A stretch of DNA of 64,000 nucleotides from Candidatus Heimdallarchaeota archaeon (GTDB lineage Archaea > Asgardarchaeota > Heimdallarchaeia > Heimdallarchaeales > Heimdallarchaeaceae): NCBI GenBank assembly GCA_019057815.1, contig JAHLWR010000012.1, forward strand, positions 60,273 through 124,272, read 5' to 3'. Below are positions 34,872 to 43,020 of the stretch, one piece after another. The notes under the pieces are model-generated. The model saw only the letters and a program-made list of their open reading frames with translations, was not told the origin of the DNA and searched no databases. Positions within the stretch are counted from its first letter, which is position 1; each line of letters begins with the position of its first letter. The position numbers and the translations under genes were made by a program.

Positions 34872-35054
34872 ATGTATGTACCCAGCCATCTGGACAGTTT
34901 TCAAGAATCAGTAATTCGTGAGATGACGAGAAAAGCAATTGAGAATGATGCAATTAATCTTTCACAAGGTATGCATATTTTCCTTCCTTGTAAAGGTATG
35001 AAGTCTGCTTCAGTATCACCTTTCCTCCAATGTCCTTCTTTCATCCAATTGTGA
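34872..35054 (+). pseudogene. N-terminal stub of a class I aminotransferase
   Basis: The ORF starts SHLDSFQESVIREMTRKAIE and then NDAINLSQG, which is the conserved N-terminus of PLP-dependent class I aminotransferases (normally '..ai.LsqG.Pdf..p'). After SQG the similarity stops; the last 27 codons are unlike the family, and the ORF ends at 60 codons. The PLP-binding core is absent. A TATA-like AATTATAAG about 33 nt before the ATG suggests the promoter survives. This looks like a deletion scar of a lost gene. Confidence 0.6.
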
Positions 35055-35094
35055 TGTAAGACCATCCTATTTGTTAGAGCTAGTAAGAGAGCAG

Positions 35095-35778
35095 TTATTG
35101 TTTTGAAAAATAATTCAATCCTTCGCGTTTTTTGATAGGAATAATAACCATTAATCCAATCAATAGAGTAACTAAAGTGGAATAAGGCAAAGTAGATGTT
35201 GGAGTAGTTTCCTCAGGAAAAGTAAAGGTTGTATTAGCACCATTATGAGTTATTAGAATATCAGAACCATTAACAGCAATTTCTGAGATAAAATGATGGT
35301 AATTGTGTTGTTCTTCATAGTCATCAAGATGCATCCAAACGGTGTAGTTACCGTCAGGAAGAGCCTCTAAAGTATCATTCACGTCGAGGGTAAACCATAG
35401 CGTTCCTTCAGTAATTCCAGGATTAATTGTGTGGTTGGTAAAAAGAGGCATAAGAGCATTAGGTCCCCCTAACTGACCAACATATTGTTCATTCTCAAAT
35501 GAGAGATTTCCAAATATATAAACAAGACAAGTGTTTGGGGTGAGAATATACAACGTTCTACCAGATGGATTGATAATCTCACTACTACATTCGAACTCAA
35601 AGAAAGTCCAATTAGGATAAGTTTCTCTATAAGTTATTTCGGGGGGAAGAACTATTTCTGTCATACGAGTATATATTGTATGTTCAGAAACAGTTGCATG
35701 AGGTAGTGACAAAGGGATAGAAAGAATGACTGAGATGATAAGATAAATTTCTGTAAGGTATCTTAGAAGTTTATTCAT
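35095..35778 (-). CDS. Secreted protein with C-terminal anchor, unknown function
   Basis: The 227-residue product has an N-terminal hydrophobic segment (about 8-26, ending near SLPHATVS). Its ectodomain has several N-x-T/S glycosylation sites, a Thr/Pro-rich stalk (EETTPTSTLP) and a membrane segment (about 197-215) followed by KKR. The last 10 residues continue inside. A beta-sandwich module is likely (TPNTCLVYIFGNLSF, then GTLWFTLDVNDTLE, then DGNYTVWMHLDD). It is probably a cell-surface protein. It is convergent with the aminotransferase stub. Confidence 0.55.
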   Translation of the reverse strand: MNKLLRYLTEIYLIISVILSIPLSLPHATVSEHTIYTRMTEIVLPPEITYRETYPNWTFFEFECSSEIINPSGRTLYILTPNTCLVYIFGNLSFENEQYVGQLGGPNALMPLFTNHTINPGITEGTLWFTLDVNDTLEALPDGNYTVWMHLDDYEEQHNYHHFISEIAVNGSDILITHNGANTTFTFPEETTPTSTLPYSTLVTLLIGLMVIIPIKKREGLNYFSKQ

Positions 35779-35803
35779 CTAGTACACTAAGTATTATTAA
35801 TTA

Positions 35804-35878
35804 TTAAATTTTTCTCAAAAGAAAAACATCTGAAGCTGCGCCAAAGGTTGAGAGAAGAATAGTCAACCCAAGAGGGAT
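35804..35878 (-). pseudogene. Relic of a C-terminal membrane anchor
   Basis: The minus strand reads IPLGLTILLSTFGAASDVFLLRKI and then a stop, with another stop directly upstream. It is nearly the same as the end of the 672-residue surface protein (LPGLTILLSAFGVASAVFIKKRR). At the DNA level 35832-35870 matches 38138-38176 at 35 of 39 positions. It is the tail of a decayed paralog of that gene. The rest of the gap up to 36014 holds only promoter-like AT-rich sequence. Confidence 0.55.
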
Positions 35879-36013
35879 TTAAACATCCTTTTTTCTTTGA
35901 TTTAAACACAATAGAATAAAGAAATGGAATATTTACCAGTAAAGCTTTTATTTCATTGTTACATACAGTTCTAAGTCATAACTATAAAATTCAATTGAAA
36001 TAGAGGTCTAATT

Positions 36014-37894
36014 GTGATTTTTACGAGAATTAAGAATTTATTGTATGGAATACTATTGAGTATTCTTATTCTTTCATTAGTAGGAGTGTTTAGAAATTAT
36101 TCAGTTTTTGCGGTGGTACAAACAAGTGAAGAATTTACTAATCCAATTCTTATTACTGAACCACCTACATATAACTGGACTCAAACTTCTTTGGTATCTA
36201 CTGAAAGCATTAATGAGACGACGCATCCATCCCAAGCTGTAGACAGTGAAGGAAATGTACACGTTGTTTGGGCAGACTATACTAATTATACTGATTCTGG
36301 ATGGGATTCAGACATTTTTTACAAATATTTGAACAGAGAAACAGGAGATTGGTCAATTGTAGAAGTAGTATCTGTTGATAGCACATTAGATTCTTTCACT
36401 CCTGAAATAGCAATAGATCAAGATGATAGAATTAATGTTGTTTGGGCAGAAAAAACTCCAAATCCAGTAGCAGCTGATGACATAGATATTTATTTCTCAT
36501 ATAAAGATGAAAATATTGGTGTTTGGATAAATATGGAACAAGTTTCCACAGAGAGCACACATGATTCTTACAATCCTTCTATCGCTGTGGATACTGTTGG
36601 AGTAGTTTACATCGTCTGGAAAGATTCTACAGATTATTCCAGCTGTGGTATGGACTTGGACATATTCTTTAAGGTACGAGCTAAAAGCTCTGATTTATGG
36701 TTATTAACAGAGGTGTTATCAACAGAAAGCACTGGAGACTCTGTTGAACCATTTATTGCTGTTGATAGTCAAAGAGATATACATGTAGTTTGGGCCGATT
36801 CTACTGATTTTGGTATTCCTGATGATGATATTCAACAAAAAATAGTTCATAAATATAGAGATATTAATGATTTATCTTGGTCTGATCTTAAAATAATAAC
36901 AAAAACTTCTACATCACAAATAGCACCAACTACTTTAGAAACTCATGGTTATCATAATTACTTACCTATTATTACAATAGATATTGACGATGATGTTCAT
37001 TTAGCTTATTATAGTGTAGATGTGAATTATGGTTTGCATGGTATGCTCCCCCCTCAATTTCATTATAGTTTAAGTTATACTAAATTAGATTCAGATTGGC
37101 TTAAACAGGATCCTGAAATTTCTCCTTCTAATGAAGACATAATTAACATCGCTATAGTTGAATTTGTTCATCCAACTCTTGATAATCATATCATTAAAGT
37201 GTATGACTCTGCCATTTATTCAAGACCAGCTCTATCCGTTGATATTCAATCTAATGTTCATATTGCTTTTCCAGCTAAATTGTACTTTTTTAACATGCGA
37301 ATAGATATATTTGACTGTATTTTTTACCTTCAATTAAACTCAACAAACACACATATGGTATTAGCAGTAAATAACACTCTTACATTAACACCGACTTTAT
37401 CAACTGATACCAAAGGTAGAATAAATTTAGTTTGGCAGGATTATTTATATCATAATGAAAGTGATACACATTTAGATATTTTTCATACTAATTGTATTGT
37501 TGCACCATTAAAACCCATTCTTAACGATGTATCTTATGTAAAAGGAGAAGTTATATTAAATTGGAATGGTTCTGGATTTGTTGATAAATACTATGTTCTT
37601 CGGGATACGAAAATGATAACCAGTTATTCAGCTTATACTCTAGATCCTATTGCTGAAGTTACAACAACATATTTTGGCGAATATGTATTTGCAGAAGATG
37701 AGTATTTTTATGCAATAATAGGGGGTAATAGTTTAGCTAATAGCACTGTTTCCAATTGTGTTTCCATAGATGTAAAACTAGGATTTATTAAAAATTTCGA
37801 TATTAAATTCTGGACATTTACAGGAATTGTAGGGGTTTTAGCAACTATATCTATAATTTTGCTTTCTACTAATATTAGATTAAGAAGGCGATAG
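36014..37894 (+). CDS. Secreted beta-propeller-like protein with C-terminal anchor
   Basis: The 626-residue product has a signal segment (about 14-34) and then repeats of about 60-70 residues (roughly residues 55-270). Their pattern is 'STEST.DS..PsIAVD..G.vhVVWaDsTDY...G.D.DIFyK......W', typical of sialidase/BNR-type beta-propeller blades. Similar but weaker blades continue to about 485. A fibronectin-like module (about 490-590, LNWNGSGFVDKYYVLRDT) and a membrane segment (about 600-620) followed by RLRRR close the protein. It starts with GTG after GAGGT. It is likely a cell-surface binding protein. Confidence 0.65.
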   Translation: MIFTRIKNLLYGILLSILILSLVGVFRNYSVFAVVQTSEEFTNPILITEPPTYNWTQTSLVSTESINETTHPSQAVDSEGNVHVVWADYTNYTDSGWDSDIFYKYLNRETGDWSIVEVVSVDSTLDSFTPEIAIDQDDRINVVWAEKTPNPVAADDIDIYFSYKDENIGVWINMEQVSTESTHDSYNPSIAVDTVGVVYIVWKDSTDYSSCGMDLDIFFKVRAKSSDLWLLTEVLSTESTGDSVEPFIAVDSQRDIHVVWADSTDFGIPDDDIQQKIVHKYRDINDLSWSDLKIITKTSTSQIAPTTLETHGYHNYLPIITIDIDDDVHLAYYSVDVNYGLHGMLPPQFHYSLSYTKLDSDWLKQDPEISPSNEDIINIAIVEFVHPTLDNHIIKVYDSAIYSRPALSVDIQSNVHIAFPAKLYFFNMRIDIFDCIFYLQLNSTNTHMVLAVNNTLTLTPTLSTDTKGRINLVWQDYLYHNESDTHLDIFHTNCIVAPLKPILNDVSYVKGEVILNWNGSGFVDKYYVLRDTKMITSYSAYTLDPIAEVTTTYFGEYVFAEDEYFYAIIGGNSLANSTVSNCVSIDVKLGFIKNFDIKFWTFTGIVGVLATISIILLSTNIRLRRR

Positions 37895-37918
37895 TTTTGT
37901 TTCATTTTTCTTTTTTTT
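37895..37918 (+). terminator. T-rich transcription stop
   Basis: A T-rich run (TTTTGTTTCATTTTTC then eight T) follows the propeller gene directly. The remaining gap to 38110 holds AT-rich sequence with no gene I can support. Confidence 0.45.
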
Positions 37919-38109
37919 AAATTATGAATTGTGCAGAAATCTAAACCAGATAAAAATTTGTAAGTTTGTCATAAAACAATCGTTTTCATGAGTAATAATA
38001 TAAATCTAAATGAAAACAACTCTTTTCAAGTTTAATCTTAATTCTTTTACAGAAATTAGAAACTCTGAAGGAAGCTATTGAAAGAATAGAAAAAAAATAA
38101 AGAAGAGGA

Positions 38110-40128
38110 TTATCTCCTCTTTTTGATAAATACTGCTGAAGCTACGCCAAAGGCTGAAAGAAGAATAGTCAAACCAGGGAGGGATACAGTATTATCAGTC
38201 TCAGTATTTTCAGTGAAATCTGTATTAATAACACCTGCATCATCAAAACTACTTTCTTCTGCGTTTAGTACCCATTTCATATATGCAAATTCAGGCATAT
38301 TTAATTCGAATTCTAGAGTTATTCCTGTGTTCCTATTGATTTTAAAAGTTGCGTCCATGATTGTTTCGTATGTAACATCGTAATAATAATCATAATCGTA
38401 ATAAACCATATGCAAATCGAGTATTACGTAATCTCCATCATCTGAAATAGTATAGGATTCAATATCTTTCTCCATAATGACTCTAAGCTCAAGTATGTCA
38501 TAAATATCAAGTGTCGTTCCATTGTACATATCAATTGCTAAAGCGTTGATTAAATAGCCGAATAAACTATTTCCAGGACCTTCCATATCATCCCATGGTT
38601 GTAAGACATTATTGTAGTATAGGCTAACAAAACCAAAACCACGACTTCTTCCATAGATTTCCATTACTTCTGTAGGTATGACATCAACGAATTTGAACTT
38701 GAATATTCCACCAACAGTTATATTTTGTTCTCCTATTTCCATGTAACTTGATGGATCATCAAAAGTTAAATCTGTAACTTCCCATGAAAGAATAGTTGAA
38801 GAATCAAATGCTGAATGAAAGTCTATTGTATTGGAGATTGAAACACCAGTGTCATCGATATCTGAAGTCCAGATGTCTGTGCAAAGAGTAAACTCACCCA
38901 TATCTAAGACATTGACATATACTTCTTTGGCTATACCAGTGTTCATATTAATTGTATATGTTACATCCATTGACTTTTCTACTTCTGTCGATGCGTATTC
39001 ATCCCATTCTTGCCATTCAAAGTGAATTCCTAGATAACCATACACTCCAGCAATAAAGAAGGACGTGATTTCCATTTCGCTACCTTTCATTTCACGTATT
39101 TCGTGAACATCGACCATATCAAGAATAGTCCCATTATACAAAGTTAAACTTAGTGGGTTAATAACAGCTGATAAGACCAAACCAACAGGACTTTCAAGAT
39201 CATAGAAACTTACAGTTTCTTGATGAACTTTTAAATTCAAGAAACTTGGTTCTCCTTCCCCGTAAACTACTTTAGGATCTGTTGGAATTGAATCAACTAT
39301 TAGGAAGCCAATTTCACTACCTACGCCTACATAGAGGTCTGTTCCCAATTTAAGATAATCATCGTATAAAAGATCCATTGAAGTGAAGCTCCATCCTACA
39401 TAGGTATTAGGTGTTAAAGATGAATGCCATGCAAGAACATTATTTATAACAACACCTGCATCATCAATTGTTGATTCGAAGATATCTAATTCAAGATTGA
39501 ATTGAACTTCTCCAATAATTTCGAATGAAGCACTTTTAGCTATTGATGTTTCAACATTGTAAGTTATGATTGTTCGAACATGTTTCTCTTCTTCAATCAT
39601 GTAGAAATCGTCCCAGACTGTCAAGTTATATGTTATATCAGCAGTTACATAACCTACTTCTGGGCTATCTTCATATATATTTAAGTCCAGAACTTCTGTT
39701 CTATTTTCATTCATGTGTAGCATTCCAATTATATCAAGAACAGTCGCATCTTCAAGTACCCAGCTTGTAGGACCAAGAAGACTTTGAATCAATGGTCCAA
39801 GAAGCTCATTCACATCTTCAAATGAAACGCCCCATCCATTAACATCCAAATTAAGAAAACTTGGACCTCCTTCTCCATAAACTAAAGTTGCGTTAGTTTC
39901 AGGAATTTCGTCGATATAGAAGCCTATTGTGTCTCCACTTTCGATTTCTTCATATCCAATTTTATAGTGATCTCCCAGTCCAAACGAAGTTACTCTCCAA
40001 GCGATTCTCACATCTGGTACAATACTGCTGTGCCATGTTAGAGTGCCTGTAGGTCCATCGTCTGCAATAACAGGAAGAGCACCTGCCATTAGTAATATTG
40101 TTAGTAAACCTATAATTTTCTTTTTCAT
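38110..40128 (-). CDS. Three-repeat surface protein with PGL-type C-terminal anchor
   Basis: The 672-residue protein has a signal peptide (about 1-22) and three homologous units of about 200 residues. They open with LTWHSSIVPDVRIAWRVTSF, LAWHSSLTPNTYVGWSFTSM and IDFHSAFDSSTILSWEVTDL. Each contains a 'IP....vYG.g.pSFLNL' segment and a 'TvLDiidml.....' segment and closes near 'DDAGV'. A Thr/Asn-rich linker leads to LPGLTILLSAFGVASAVFIKKRR, a C-terminal signal like PGF-CTERM-type sorting tails (Pro-Gly start, hydrophobic helix, basic end). An archaeosortase could process it; none is seen here. Decayed copies of the tail lie nearby (35804-35878). Confidence 0.65.
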   Translation of the reverse strand: MKKKIIGLLTILLMAGALPVIADDGPTGTLTWHSSIVPDVRIAWRVTSFGLGDHYKIGYEEIESGDTIGFYIDEIPETNATLVYGEGGPSFLNLDVNGWGVSFEDVNELLGPLIQSLLGPTSWVLEDATVLDIIGMLHMNENRTEVLDLNIYEDSPEVGYVTADITYNLTVWDDFYMIEEEKHVRTIITYNVETSIAKSASFEIIGEVQFNLELDIFESTIDDAGVVINNVLAWHSSLTPNTYVGWSFTSMDLLYDDYLKLGTDLYVGVGSEIGFLIVDSIPTDPKVVYGEGEPSFLNLKVHQETVSFYDLESPVGLVLSAVINPLSLTLYNGTILDMVDVHEIREMKGSEMEITSFFIAGVYGYLGIHFEWQEWDEYASTEVEKSMDVTYTINMNTGIAKEVYVNVLDMGEFTLCTDIWTSDIDDTGVSISNTIDFHSAFDSSTILSWEVTDLTFDDPSSYMEIGEQNITVGGIFKFKFVDVIPTEVMEIYGRSRGFGFVSLYYNNVLQPWDDMEGPGNSLFGYLINALAIDMYNGTTLDIYDILELRVIMEKDIESYTISDDGDYVILDLHMVYYDYDYYYDVTYETIMDATFKINRNTGITLEFELNMPEFAYMKWVLNAEESSFDDAGVINTDFTENTETDNTVSLPGLTILLSAFGVASAVFIKKRR

Positions 40129-40279
40129 ATTTGAATCCCCTTTAAGAATTACTATCTAATATTCTTGACATTTAATTAAATAAAGATTCTTATTCTACTA
40201 GCGACAAAAAAGTGTCAAATAAACCAAAAAGAAAACTAAGATTAATTAAGAAATTTTACTACAATATAGGAAGAAGGTT

Positions 40280-40834
40280 TTATCTCTTGAATTCATCAAC
40301 ATAAGCGTATTCTTCGAATGGTTTTCTTGTTGATCGAATCTTCTCTGTTTCTTGATGTTTTTCACTTAGTTTTGAGAAATCTTCACTATGTTTACCTACA
40401 GCAATAAGAGAAATTAAATTCATGTCTTCTGGTATTTTTAAAGCTTTTTTTGCTAGTTCTGAGTTGAAACCTGCCATAGCATGAGCGACTAAACCTTTTT
40501 CGACAATTGCTAACATCAGCTGAGCAGTTGCCATTCCAGTATCGAACAAATAATATTCTCTATTACCAACAACGCAATCAAGTTCCTTTTTGCTTGAAAC
40601 GGCTATTAACATTGACGCATCTTTTGCCCAATAATTCCCGCTAACTAAAGTTTCATGTAATTTAGACAAAGCTTCTTTGCCTTTTACAAAGACAAATCTC
40701 CATGGTTGCTTATTTGCACAAGAAGCAGCTCTTACAGCTGTTGCTGCTACTTCTTTAATCATTTTATCAGTTATTTCAATGGGTTCAAACGCTCTTAAAG
40801 CTCTTCGTTTGTTAATTGCGTCTTTTAGTTCCAT
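40280..40834 (-). CDS. Nitroreductase-family flavoprotein
   Basis: The 184-residue protein has the FMN-binding start of nitroreductases (INKRRALRAFEPIEI), ANKQPWRFVFVKG, and a later GFNSELAKKALKIPEDMNLISLIAVGKH. The family uses FMN and NAD(P)H on nitro compounds, quinones or other acceptors. Length is typical of the short subgroup. It starts 20 nt after the peroxiredoxin gene on the same strand, so the two are probably co-transcribed, which suggests a redox-defence role. Confidence 0.87.
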   Translation of the reverse strand: MELKDAINKRRALRAFEPIEITDKMIKEVAATAVRAASCANKQPWRFVFVKGKEALSKLHETLVSGNYWAKDASMLIAVSSKKELDCVVGNREYYLFDTGMATAQLMLAIVEKGLVAHAMAGFNSELAKKALKIPEDMNLISLIAVGKHSEDFSKLSEKHQETEKIRSTRKPFEEYAYVDEFKR

Positions 40835-40854
40835 TTTTCTATCTCCTTCTTTTT

Positions 40855-41310
40855 TTAATTCAAGGTCAACATAACTTCGTCGACATGACCTCTTACTTTC
40901 ACTTTTTTCCAGATTTTATGGATTTTAGCTTCAGGATTGATCAAGAATGTGTTCCTTTGAGTACCAAAATATTCTTTACCGTAAAGCTTCTTTTTTATCC
41001 AAGAATCATACTTCTCCATTATCTTGTGTTCTGGATCGCTAAGTAAGGATATTTTTAGCTTGTGTTTAGAAATAAATTTAACATGACTATTGATAGAATC
41101 CTTGCTTACTCCAATAACAACAGCATCCTTCTCTATAAATTTATCAATGTTCTTTGTAAAGCCTTTAGCTTCTAGAGTACAGCCTGGAGTGTTATCTCTC
41201 GGATAAAAATATAATACAACCCATTGTCCCTTAAAATCTTTAAGACATACATCTTTTCCCTCTTGATTTGTTAAACAAAAATCTGGTGCAAAATCTCCTT
41301 CTTTTAACAT
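40855..41310 (-). CDS. bcp: Peroxiredoxin, Bcp/PrxQ type
   Basis: The 151-residue protein has the peroxidatic motif NTPGCTLEA with Cys44 and the family segments LYFYPRDNTPG, VIGVSKDS, LLSDPEH and RNTFLINPEAKI. Typical PrxQ has a resolving Cys five residues later (GCTxEAC); here that position is Lys (EAKGF), so it may work as a 1-Cys enzyme or use Cys12 or Cys22. It reduces peroxides in the cytosol. It lies in an operon with the nitroreductase. Confidence 0.92.
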   Translation of the reverse strand: MLKEGDFAPDFCLTNQEGKDVCLKDFKGQWVVLYFYPRDNTPGCTLEAKGFTKNIDKFIEKDAVVIGVSKDSINSHVKFISKHKLKISLLSDPEHKIMEKYDSWIKKKLYGKEYFGTQRNTFLINPEAKIHKIWKKVKVRGHVDEVMLTLN

Positions 41311-41334
41311 AATAATTCATCTCTTTATCAATAA

Positions 41335-41484
41335 TTAAATCTCCCTTCTCTTCTTTCTCTCTTTTCTGATAAAATCGTTTATTTCATCAAGTTTTCGTGG
41401 TAAGTATGAAAGATTGAATTCTTTGTTTTCATGGTTTTTAAGAACAAAAAGCTCGATTGTGTCTCCAATTCGCACACTGACCAC
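41335..41484 (-). CDS. Short hidden ORF upstream of the peroxiredoxin, possibly 5'-truncated
   Basis: A frame is open from 41580 to a TAA at 41335-41337 and reads like protein: FCLRPTFKTHSNFDNIVVSV, then RIGDTIELFVLKN, then FNLSYLPRKLDEINDFIRK. No ATG or TTG occurs in it; the first usable start is GTG 41484, giving 49 residues. The stop lies 24 nt before the peroxiredoxin ATG, so it could be the first gene of that operon. The open part beyond GTG overlaps the TATA box of the divergent GTPase. Either the start is unusual or the gene lost its 5' end when the GTPase arrived. I recognise no family. Confidence 0.35.
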   Translation of the reverse strand: MVSVRIGDTIELFVLKNHENKEFNLSYLPRKLDEINDFIRKERKKRREI

Positions 41485-41554
41485 TATATTATCAAAGTTA
41501 GAATGGGTTTTAAATGTTGGTCTTAAGCAAAAATAATTTTGTTTACCAACAACA

Positions 41555-41566
41555 ATATATATAAAC
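41555..41566 (+). promoter_or_regulatory. TATA box of the Rab-like GTPase gene
   Basis: ATATATATAAAC is centred about 27 nt before ATG 41588, which fits a nearly leaderless archaeal mRNA. Confidence 0.5.
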
Positions 41567-41587
41567 AGTGCTTTATCTAATCATTAA

Positions 41588-42148
41588 ATGACTCTCAGTA
41601 CCAATCAAACTTTTAAAATTGTTCTTATAGGTGATGGTGCCGTTGGCAAAACAAGCTTAAGGAGAACATTTATGGGAAAGAGTTTTAGGGAGAATTACAT
41701 CATGACGATTGGTGCCGATTTCAGCATTAAAGAGTTAGATTTTGAAGGTTACCCAGTTAAACTTCAGATCTGGGATCTTGCTGGTCAACCACGTTTTTCC
41801 GATGTTCGAGGGGCATATTACATGGGTTGCTATGGAGCAATAGTTGCCTTTGACATTACCCGACCTAACTCTTTTTCAAATATAGATTACTGGATAAATG
41901 AACTCATAAAATATAATGATAATAAGCTAGTACCCATGGTTATTATTGGAAACAAATCTGATCTGAGGGAATCTTCACCACCGGAAATTCAAATTACTAA
42001 AATGGCAGCAGAAGCTTATGCTATGACATTATCTCAATGGGGAGGATTCAAAATATCTTACATTGAGACATCAGCAAAAACAGGGGAGAATGTGGAAAAA
42101 GCTTTTACAGATTTAATCAATTCGATTTATAGTTTATTAGGAGTTTAG
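41588..42148 (+). CDS. Rab/Ras-family small GTPase
   Basis: The 186-residue G domain has P-loop GDGAVGKTS (residues 15-23), Thr in switch I (YIMTIGADF), WDLAGQ, NKSD and ETSAK. All catalytic motifs are intact, including the Gln of switch II. It closely resembles the pair at 3245-4467 and the one at 57867 (LRR after the P-loop, YYMG segment). No prenylation Cys is present. It stands alone between the peroxiredoxin operon and the ABC-2 exporter. Target and regulators unknown. Confidence 0.88.
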   Translation: MTLSTNQTFKIVLIGDGAVGKTSLRRTFMGKSFRENYIMTIGADFSIKELDFEGYPVKLQIWDLAGQPRFSDVRGAYYMGCYGAIVAFDITRPNSFSNIDYWINELIKYNDNKLVPMVIIGNKSDLRESSPPEIQITKMAAEAYAMTLSQWGGFKISYIETSAKTGENVEKAFTDLINSIYSLLGV

Positions 42149-42162
42149 AAAAACAGATCATT

Positions 42163-43020
42163 CTAGTACTGAGATAGTGAACCATCTATTCTTGCTTTTC
42201 TTGTAGCCCTAATAAACAGTAGTGTTCCTACTACTAGTAAAATAATGTTTATTCCTATAATAATCAGTATTTCTGTCATCAACGGAGATAACCCAAAAAC
42301 TCCTGTTGTAATAAGTTCTGTAGGTGTACCACTCAAGGAGCTTCTAGCAGCATCAACTATCCAACTGAAAGGCACTAATCTACTTATCCAGAGCATCCAT
42401 TGAGGAAATATCGCAAATGGGAAAAATACTGCAGAAAGAACCAAGAGTGAAAAATTAACAAGATTATTTATAGCATTAGCATTTTTGATTTTCATTACTA
42501 AAGCAGCATACAACAACCCAAAACCTATAGATTGGATCAATTCTAAAAAGAATACCAACATCCCTAACCCAAAATTATCGAGGGGAACAGGAACAAACAT
42601 TGCAAATCCAAGAACGATTAGTGTATTTATAGCAGCAAGGATAAGAAAACCTCCTATGCCGTTACAAATAATTACCCAGATTTTATTTGTAGCTGTCATC
42701 CAAACTGATTCTAATGTCCCAGTCAGTTGTTCTCGTCTAATATATCTTCCAACTGACCACATAGCTGAACTATAGAAAAAAAAGGCTACAATTCCCCATA
42801 CTCCTATTCCGATATATTCAACATTACCATTTGATCCTTCACCTGAAACAGCTATTGCAAAAAATATGAACCACATACCAACAAAAAGCGCTGTGAAAAT
42901 TTGACCAAAGAAATCCATAGGATATGCTATCTGAATTGTAAAAGCGAACTTAATCTGATTCCACAAGGTTTTGAAAGGAGCAATAATTGGGTTTTTCTTA
43001 ACAATTGCCATGTAATTCAC
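42163..43020 (-). CDS. ABC-2 type exporter permease
   Basis: The 285-residue protein has six membrane segments and the ABC-2 permease segments RREQLTGTLESVWMTATNK and AINNLVNFSLLVLSAVFFPFAIFPQWM. It follows another permease gene with no gap (stop at 43021, next start 43020) and shares its 'R.eq.tGTLEs...t' loop. The two should form a heterodimer with the ATPase encoded first in this operon. Substrate unknown; drug, lipid or polysaccharide export is usual for the family. Confidence 0.87.
   Translation of the reverse strand: MNYMAIVKKNPIIAPFKTLWNQIKFAFTIQIAYPMDFFGQIFTALFVGMWFIFFAIAVSGEGSNGNVEYIGIGVWGIVAFFFYSSAMWSVGRYIRREQLTGTLESVWMTATNKIWVIICNGIGGFLILAAINTLIVLGFAMFVPVPLDNFGLGMLVFFLELIQSIGFGLLYAALVMKIKNANAINNLVNFSLLVLSAVFFPFAIFPQWMLWISRLVPFSWIVDAARSSLSGTPTELITTGVFGLSPLMTEILIIIGINIILLVVGTLLFIRATRKARIDGSLSQY

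Noticed and set aside
38040..38100. Stretch reading LQKLETLKEAIERIEKK before a stop (plus strand)
   Set aside because: It looks like the end of a coiled-coil gene but is only about 25 codons long with stops upstream; too short to call a relic.
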